Assembly: GCA_002479255.1 (NCBI GenBank)
Contig: DLMJ01000046.1
Location: forward strand, 1-64,000
Length of the DNA stretch: 64,000 bases
Direction: 5' to 3'
From: Candidatus Binatus soli
GTDB taxonomy: Bacteria; Desulfobacterota; Binatia; Binatales; Binataceae
Shown piece by piece: positions 59,348 through 64,000 of this stretch. A program made the position numbers and the translations under genes. Numbering within the stretch: position 1 is the stretch's first letter; each line of letters opens with the position of its first letter. The notes below the pieces were generated by a model, which was given only the letters and a program-made list of their open reading frames with translations, was not told the origin of the DNA and made no database searches.

Positions 59348-59565
59348 GCAATTCTCCCTTCGACAAAAATGTGTAAACGGCCTCGAGGTGCAGAGCTATT
59401 CCGTTGTTCCGCCCCCGCAACAATCTCCGGCCCTACTTCGCGGCGCGTCCGGGCCGGAAGCGCCAGAGTAGCCGGAACGAGTTGCGCAGCACCAGCGGCC
59501 ATGCGTTGGCGATTTTTCCGGCGTACGTGCGAAGCGATTGATCGACGCGCGACAAAGCGGGCACG

Positions 59566-60222
59566 TCAAAGAAATTCGAGCCTCGCGTCAAGCCGCCCGT
59601 CGCCGGTGCGTACAACTACGTAGCCGCCGCCCTTGAACGGGCCTGCGTTGAAAATCCTGGTCGGACCGATTCGATCGACGCCGACGGATTCGTGAACGTG
59701 CCCCGAGATGCAAACTTCGGGCTTCACTTCTTCGATGAATTGGCGCGCGGCAGTGCTGCCGACCGGCTTGCCGCTCAGGATTCGATCGCATTTGGTGTCG
59801 AACGGAGGCGTATGACAAACCATCAGGAGCGGCCGCACGTCGCGCACGAAGTCATAACCGGCGCGCAGCGTCGCATAGATTTCGTCTTCGCTGAACTCGG
59901 TCGGCGTGCCGAATGGCGTGATATTCGAGCCGCCGCATCCGAAGATCCCCACTCCCCCCTTGACGAGACCCTTGCCGTGCAGCGCGACTCCGTCTTGTTC
60001 GAGGAACGGGATCACCTCGCGCCGGTCGAGATTGCCGGATAGCGCGAGCACGGCGGGACATGCGCGGCGGACGTCGGCGAGGACCTTGCGCGCGTCGTCG
60101 ATGCCGCCGAAGTTGGTGAGATCGCCGGACAGGATTATCAAGTCGCAATCGCGCATCACCTCGCCCATCCGGTCGAGATTGCGGGTCGCCATGTGAACGT
60201 CGCCGAAGGAAATTATTTTCAT
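59566..60222 (-). CDS. Calcineurin-like metallophosphoesterase
   Basis: A 218-residue phosphoesterase with the metal motifs SFGDVHMA, ILSGDLTNFGG, LSGNLDRRE (GNxD in place of GNHD), VCHTPPFDTKCD and ISGHVHESVG, then IFNAGPF. Fold and motif order are typical of YfcE/archaeal-type enzymes; cyclic nucleotide or other phosphodiester substrate unknown. ATG at 60222. The 218 bases between its stop and the VOC gene start hold nothing recognisable. Confidence 0.87.
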   Translation of the reverse strand: MKIISFGDVHMATRNLDRMGEVMRDCDLIILSGDLTNFGGIDDARKVLADVRRACPAVLALSGNLDRREVIPFLEQDGVALHGKGLVKGGVGIFGCGGSNITPFGTPTEFSEDEIYATLRAGYDFVRDVRPLLMVCHTPPFDTKCDRILSGKPVGSTAARQFIEEVKPEVCISGHVHESVGVDRIGPTRIFNAGPFKGGGYVVVRTGDGRLDARLEFL

Positions 60223-60245
60223 CGGAGGAATACACTTGATTGTAG

Positions 60246-60297
60246 TGAAACCCACCGTGGGTTTCAGCAGGGGTGATGCCTGCACCCAATGTTAAAA
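60246..60297 (+). repeat. Composite palindromic repeat, copy E
   Basis: TGAAACCCAC-C-GTGGGTTTCA (60246-60266) is a perfect 10-bp-arm dyad, directly followed by GCAGGGG-TGAT-GCCTGC, ACCCAAT and GTTAAAA (60267-60297). Most complete copy of the family, between the phosphoesterase and trmJ. Confidence 0.7.
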
Positions 60298-60420
60298 CAA
60301 AGATGCGGGCGGAGTTTATCCTGAGTACTCGAAGGGCCCCGTTAGAAGGGTGAAGGCGAAGAGGTGCGAGGCTGGCTGCGGCGGTTTCGCATTCCTTAGA
60401 GGCTACGGTTAAATGAGAAG

Positions 60421-61200
60421 ATGGCTTTGCGGGAGAGATTCGCATTCGTGCTGTTCAGGCCGCAATCGGCCGGCAATATCGGCGCGGCGGCGCGAGCGCT
60501 CAAGAACATGGGCTTCGACGACCTTCGCCTGGTCGCGCCCGGCACGTTGAACGATCGCGAGGCGGCCGCGATGGCGGTGCATGCCGATGACGTCCTGGCG
60601 CGCGCGACCGTCTATCCCGATCTGGCGGCCGCTCTCGCGGATTGCTCGGTCGCGGTCGGCACGACCAGCCGCCGCGGCGGCTATCGCAGCCGGGCGTATC
60701 CGCTGCGCGCGGCGGCGGCGGAACTCGATGCTATTGCCGGCTCGAACAAAATCGCGATCGTCTTCGGCCGCGAAGACCGCGGGCTGACTAATCGCGAGCT
60801 CAAGCTCTGTAATCGGTTGATCACAATCCCGACCGCAGCCGAATATCCGTCGCTCAACCTGGCGCAGGCGGTGGTAGTCGTCGCGTACGAACTGATGATG
60901 GCGGCGGAAGAATCGGCGGCGGCGGAAATCGAAGCCGCCCGCCCGCCGCATTTCGTAGCCGCGGCGATCAGCGACCCGATGCTGGCGCGGATGGAGGAGG
61001 CGCTGGTCTCGATCGGTTTTATTCCCGACGACAATCCGGACCATATCATGTTCGCGATCCGCGAGATTTTCGGACGGAGCGGATTGACGGCGCGCGAGGT
61101 CGAGATTCTCAACGGGATGGCGCGGCAGATGCGATGGGTCGCCGAGGGTGGATATCGGACGCTCGCGGAGAAGCGGCGCGCGGGCAAGAAATTAAGGTGA
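60421..61200 (+). CDS. trmJ: tRNA (cytidine/uridine-2'-O-)-methyltransferase TrmJ-like
   Basis: A 259-residue SPOUT methyltransferase. The three knot motifs are RPQSAGNIGAAARALKNMG, IVFGREDRGLTNREL and YPSLNLAQAVVVVAYEL, as in TrmJ (position 32 of tRNA). The C-terminal extension (about 165-259) is a helical dimer/tRNA-binding region. AGAAG precedes the ATG at 60421. Followed by a small helical gene 85 bases later. Confidence 0.9.
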   Translation: MALRERFAFVLFRPQSAGNIGAAARALKNMGFDDLRLVAPGTLNDREAAAMAVHADDVLARATVYPDLAAALADCSVAVGTTSRRGGYRSRAYPLRAAAAELDAIAGSNKIAIVFGREDRGLTNRELKLCNRLITIPTAAEYPSLNLAQAVVVVAYELMMAAEESAAAEIEAARPPHFVAAAISDPMLARMEEALVSIGFIPDDNPDHIMFAIREIFGRSGLTAREVEILNGMARQMRWVAEGGYRTLAEKRRAGKKLR

Positions 61201-61285
61201 GTCGCCGCACTGTCTTGTGGTTTCCAGGCGCTACCCTGATAAGCGATAATCTTTTGCGATGGCTCGCGCGAAGCGTGAATCATAA

Positions 61286-61561
61286 ATGGCCGAGATAATC
61301 GATTTTGCGGAGCTCCAGGAGGCGCGGCGCAAAGCCCGCGTGCCAGCGCCCGAGCGCGAAAACCTGGAGCGCGCGGTGCAACTGATGCGCGAGAATCTGG
61401 CCGCCGTCGCCGCCGAGCTGGCCGACGCGCCGCGTGCCGAGCAGGGCGAACTGTTGACGCGGGTCGAACGGCTGGCGGCGCTGATTCGCTACGGAATGCG
61501 AATGCTCGGCGAGGCGACCGAGGCTGGACTGGATGGGCCGGCCTCGATTCGGTCGCGATAG
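61286..61561 (+). CDS. Small helical hypothetical protein
   Basis: A 91-residue, fully helical, charged protein (heptad-like LERAVQLMRENLAAVAAELA and LLTRVERLAALIRYGMRML). No signal or membrane segment. The family is not recognised. It lies between trmJ and asd on the same strand; coding is supported by length and composition only. Confidence 0.6.
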   Translation: MAEIIDFAELQEARRKARVPAPERENLERAVQLMRENLAAVAAELADAPRAEQGELLTRVERLAALIRYGMRMLGEATEAGLDGPASIRSR

Positions 61562-61690
61562 GCAGGGGGCCGGCGCAAGATCCCAACCGATGGACGAAGG
61601 ATTGGCTCTGAGAATCACCGGCCCCGAGCCGGCCACTCGAATAACAATCGCCATATGGAATCGGACGAATTGACCTGAGAGAATCAATCA

Positions 61691-62701
61691 ATGGCCAGCG
61701 GACAACGAATCGCGGTGGTGGGTGCAACGGGCGCAGTCGGACAGACCACGCTCAAAATTCTCGAACAGCGCAAGTTCCCGATTCGCGAGCTGCGCGCGTA
61801 CGCGTCGGAGCGATCGGCGGGCAAGACCGTGACGTTCGCGGGCGAGTCGATAACGGTGCGGCGGCTCGACGCCGACTCGTTCAACGGAATCGATATCGCG
61901 CTGTTCTCGGCGGGCTCGGCGCAGTCGCGCGAGTTCGCACCGATCGCGGTCAAGGCGGGCGCGATCGTCGTGGACAAGTCGAGCGCATTTCGAATGGACC
62001 CCGACGTTCCGCTGGTGGTGCCTGAGATCAACCCCCGCGCGGCGCGCAATCACAAGGGAATCGTCGCGTGTCCGAATTGCACGACGATCGTCACCGTGAT
62101 GCCGCTGAAGCCGATCCATGACCTGGGGCGTCTCAGACGCGTGGTGGCGACGAGTTTCCAGGCGGTATCCGGCGCGGGCGTCAATGGTGTTGCGGAACTG
62201 CGCGAGCAGACGATGGCGTGGTCGAGGGGCGAGGCACTCAAGGTGAAATTTTTTCAGCATCAGATTGCGTTCAACCTGATTCCGCATATCGACAAATTTG
62301 TCGAAGGCGGATACACGGGCGAGGAAATCAAGCTGGTCAACGAGATCAGGAAGATCCTCGAGCAGCCCCAATTGCTGATTTCGCCGACCACGGTGCGGGT
62401 GCCGGTCTTCACGGCGCATTCGATTTCCGTCAACGCGGAGACCGAGACGAAAATTGCGGCCGCCGACGCGCGCGAGGCATTCGCGCATTTTCCGGGGATT
62501 CGGCTGTTCGACGATCCAGCGCACAATCGCTACCCGATGCCGGTCATCGCCGAGGGACAGGACGACTGCTTCGTCGGGCGAATTCGCGAAGACCTGAGCT
62601 GCCCGAACGCGCTGAACTTCTGGGTGGTGGGCGACCAGTTGCGCAAGGGCGCGGCGCTCAACGGCGTTCAGATCGCGGAACTGCTCATCGGCAGCCGCTA
62701 G
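61691..62701 (+). CDS. asd: Aspartate-semialdehyde dehydrogenase
   Basis: A 336-residue NADP-dependent enzyme of the lysine/threonine/methionine branch. VVGATGAVGQTTLKIL is the cofactor motif, C130 in ACPNCTTIV the catalytic cysteine, and TSFQAVSGAGVNGV and VPVFTAHS the downstream active-site blocks. Full length. A purine-rich GAGAGAATC precedes the ATG at 61691. Confidence 0.95.
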   Translation: MASGQRIAVVGATGAVGQTTLKILEQRKFPIRELRAYASERSAGKTVTFAGESITVRRLDADSFNGIDIALFSAGSAQSREFAPIAVKAGAIVVDKSSAFRMDPDVPLVVPEINPRAARNHKGIVACPNCTTIVTVMPLKPIHDLGRLRRVVATSFQAVSGAGVNGVAELREQTMAWSRGEALKVKFFQHQIAFNLIPHIDKFVEGGYTGEEIKLVNEIRKILEQPQLLISPTTVRVPVFTAHSISVNAETETKIAAADAREAFAHFPGIRLFDDPAHNRYPMPVIAEGQDDCFVGRIREDLSCPNALNFWVVGDQLRKGAALNGVQIAELLIGSR

Positions 62702-62917
62702 TTACTCCGCTATGAAAGTCACCAGGCCGGCCGGAAGCGGGCTGGGCGCAGTATGCCCTCCCGTTCGCGGCGCGCTCGGCAGCCCCTGAAGATCGACCAC
62801 AGCCACGTAGCTGAAGTCGCCGTTCTCCAACACAGCGTATGCCTTTTTGCCGTTGGGGCTGACATAAGCCGTCACCGTATGCGGGTCGAACCCCTCTGAC
62901 CAGGCTTCCTCCGGTCG
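62702..62917 (-). pseudogene. C-terminal fragment of a beta-propeller-like protein
   Basis: In a frame different from the beta-helix gene upstream, AWSEGFDPHTVTAYVSPNGK, KAYAVLENGDFSYVAVVDL and a tail ending LVTFIAE run to a stop at 62702. The pattern (DPHTVTAYVSPNGKKAYAV) is that of YncE/YVTN-like propeller repeats. No start codon or N-terminal part exists, so it is the remnant of a gene whose front was replaced by, or lost beside, the beta-helix gene. Confidence 0.55.
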
Positions 62918-64000
62918 TACGGAGCAAGCGCAGGAGCGATGCCGCCGTACTCGAATGCGCCGACGTCGCAGGCGCTGTATCCCGGCGCGGGCCGTGGAGC
63001 ACCGCGCTGATCGGTGGCCGGACAATCGGCAGCCGGGATCGCGGCGATCGCATAACTGCCCGATTCAAGCGCGATCGTCTGGGTAGGCCCGCCGTTATTC
63101 TGCAGCCCAAGGGGGTCGAGCGCCACATTGCTATCACTGACGCTATCGCCGATCGGTTTGCTGGTGGTGACATTGGTGCCAGTAAACTTACACGTGCCGT
63201 CATCCGAGATATTGTAGCCGCCGTCGGTGACAGCCGGCGTCCCGGTCCCCGCGCAGTTTCCATCCGTGCTGCCCGCGAGGATCGAGTTGCTAAGAGTGGC
63301 CGAGCCCCCATTGTAGATGCCGCCGCCGCTCAAGCTGGCGCTATTGCCCGAGAAGGTGCTGTTGGTGACGCTCGCCGTCGCCGTGTACTCGTTGTAAATG
63401 CCGCCGCCGGTGCCGCCGCTGTTGCCAGAGAAGGTGCTGTTGGTGACCGTCAGCGCGCTCTCATTGAGGATGCCGCCGCCGCCGCCGTTGGAGGCGGCGC
63501 TGTTGCCGGAGAAGGTGCTGTTGGTGACGCTCGCCGTCGTCGTGATCTCGTTGAAAATGCCGCCGCCGTAGACAGCGCTGTTGCCCGAGAAGGTGCTGTT
63601 CGTGACCGTCAGCGTGCCCCCATAGCTCAAGATGCCGCCGCCGTCGCCGCTGGTGCTGTTGCCCGAGAAGGTGCTGTTGGTGACCGTCAGCATGCCCCCA
63701 ATGCTGTAGATGCCGCCGCCGCCGGCGCCGCCGCTGGTGCTATTGCCCGAGAAGGTGCTGTTGGTGACGGTCAGAATGCCGCTATTGGAGACGCCCCCGG
63801 CGTAAGGCGCGCTGCCATTGGCAATCGTCAGGTTATTCAGATTGAGAGTGGCGCCCCCGTTCACCGCCAAGACAATATAAAGATTGGCCCCGCTGACCGT
63901 GATGGTCTGCCCGGTTCCATCGATTGTCAGTGTGTTCTGGATCGCGGGAAGACCGCTGCCCACCAGCGTGATCGTGCCGCTGACGCTGAACTTGATGTAG
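62872..64000 (-). CDS. Repetitive right-handed beta-helix surface protein (partial, N-terminus outside window)
   Basis: The frame is open to the right edge, so the start lies beyond 64000. Visible residues form a parallel beta-helix built from short repeats: six copies of VTNSTFSGNS separated by variable GGGIYN/GGGILN turns, then an LSNSILAGS unit and the end block ACDVGAFEYGG, typical of choice-of-anchor Q proteins. The last 20 residues after FEYGG are basic and look unselected, as if the frame was joined to foreign sequence. Such proteins are secreted and surface-attached; the function is unknown. Confidence 0.75.
   Translation of the reverse strand, partial: YIKFSVSGTITLVGSGLPAIQNTLTIDGTGQTITVSGANLYIVLAVNGGATLNLNNLTIANGSAPYAGGVSNSGILTVTNSTFSGNSTSGGAGGGGIYSIGGMLTVTNSTFSGNSTSGDGGGILSYGGTLTVTNSTFSGNSAVYGGGIFNEITTTASVTNSTFSGNSAASNGGGGGILNESALTVTNSTFSGNSGGTGGGIYNEYTATASVTNSTFSGNSASLSGGGIYNGGSATLSNSILAGSTDGNCAGTGTPAVTDGGYNISDDGTCKFTGTNVTTSKPIGDSVSDSNVALDPLGLQNNGGPTQTIALESGSYAIAAIPAADCPATDQRGAPRPAPGYSACDVGAFEYGGIAPALAPYDRRKPGQRGSTRIR
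63330..63790 (-). repeat. Tandem coding repeats in the beta-helix gene
   Basis: A nucleotide core TTGCCCGAGAAGGTGCTGTT (plus strand; with small changes) recurs six times at intervals of roughly 60-85 bases, encoding the NSTFSGN turns. The near-identity at DNA level favours expansion and contraction by recombination and is a spot where assemblies may collapse. Confidence 0.75.

Noticed and set aside
59433..59615. Short minus-strand reading after the phosphoesterase
   Set aside because: Only 60 residues, begins inside the phosphoesterase end, no known pattern; left as non-coding.
63330..63790. Non-coding tandem repeat array
   Set aside because: The repeats are in frame and encode the beta-helix turns NSTFSGN, so they are coding repeats.

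Overview
The window looks like chromosomal DNA of a high-GC, Gram-negative (diderm), respiring bacterium that uses menaquinone. The evidence is a nearly complete classical menaquinone operon, an A-type heme-copper cytochrome oxidase, a coiled-coil porin-like protein and a pstCAB-phoU-phoB-phoR phosphate operon. The mixture of CoA/thiolase genes, VOC enzymes, an acidobacterial-type VWFA protein and start-stop overlapping genes (ATGA, GTGA, TTGA) would fit a deep-branching soil lineage such as Candidatus Binatota. That placement is an inference; no rRNA gene is present to test it.

Layout. 1-5303: a lower-GC accessory island with an adenine methyltransferase, a PD-(D/E)XK nuclease, a cut-off third gene, a sigma-54 activator without receiver domain, an excisionase, an XRE regulator and a tyrosine recombinase abutting tRNA-Arg(CCT). 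5507-8321: divergent thiolase and MmgE/PrpD genes. 8489-16192: cytochrome oxidase cluster (subunits II, I, III, IV and a second III), a small CPLC protein, a cupredoxin, a coiled-coil porin, a monoheme cytochrome and an ion-channel/TrkA-N protein with an aberrant filter. 16317-25791: an FAD oxidoreductase, then a double-domain MerR regulator overlapping menG-menF-menD-menH-menB-menA-menC; menE is absent. 25824-31148: a small Cys-rich protein, a BrnT/BrnA toxin-antitoxin pair, ilvD, a metallopeptidase and an ABC exporter. 31182-39902: PPK2, tRNA-Arg(ACG), the Pho/Pst operon behind a good candidate PhoB box (no pstS), serS and yraN. 39988-42930: a zinc/manganese-type ABC importer without its binding protein, preceded by a desulforedoxin-like microprotein; a fused pseudogene; and a probable integration scar at tRNA-Asn(GTT). 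43093-62701: mostly ordinary genes (secreted protease, RRM protein, epoxide hydrolase, MFS, orphan nuoI, thiC, rhodanese-MoeB fusion, phosphatase, VWFA protein, M20 hydrolase, FmdB, methylmalonyl-CoA epimerase, large TPR protein, HAD, tandem VOC, phosphoesterase, trmJ, asd). 62702-64000: a gene fragment and the end of a repetitive beta-helix surface protein that runs off the window.

How it fits together. Menaquinone made by the men operon would feed the respiratory chain. The cupredoxin and monoheme cytochrome next to the oxidase are plausible electron donors to its CuA centre. Polyphosphate kinase 2, the Pho two-component system and the Pst transporter form a phosphate-handling block. At least five copies of a short palindromic intergenic repeat punctuate 32-60 kb. 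No single obviously new defence system was found. The most unusual items are the tRNA-Asn scar, the island with twin TGTGC-N7-GCACA sites beside a receiver-less sigma-54 activator, the filterless channel-like protein, the double-MerR men regulator and the desulforedoxin-like microprotein.
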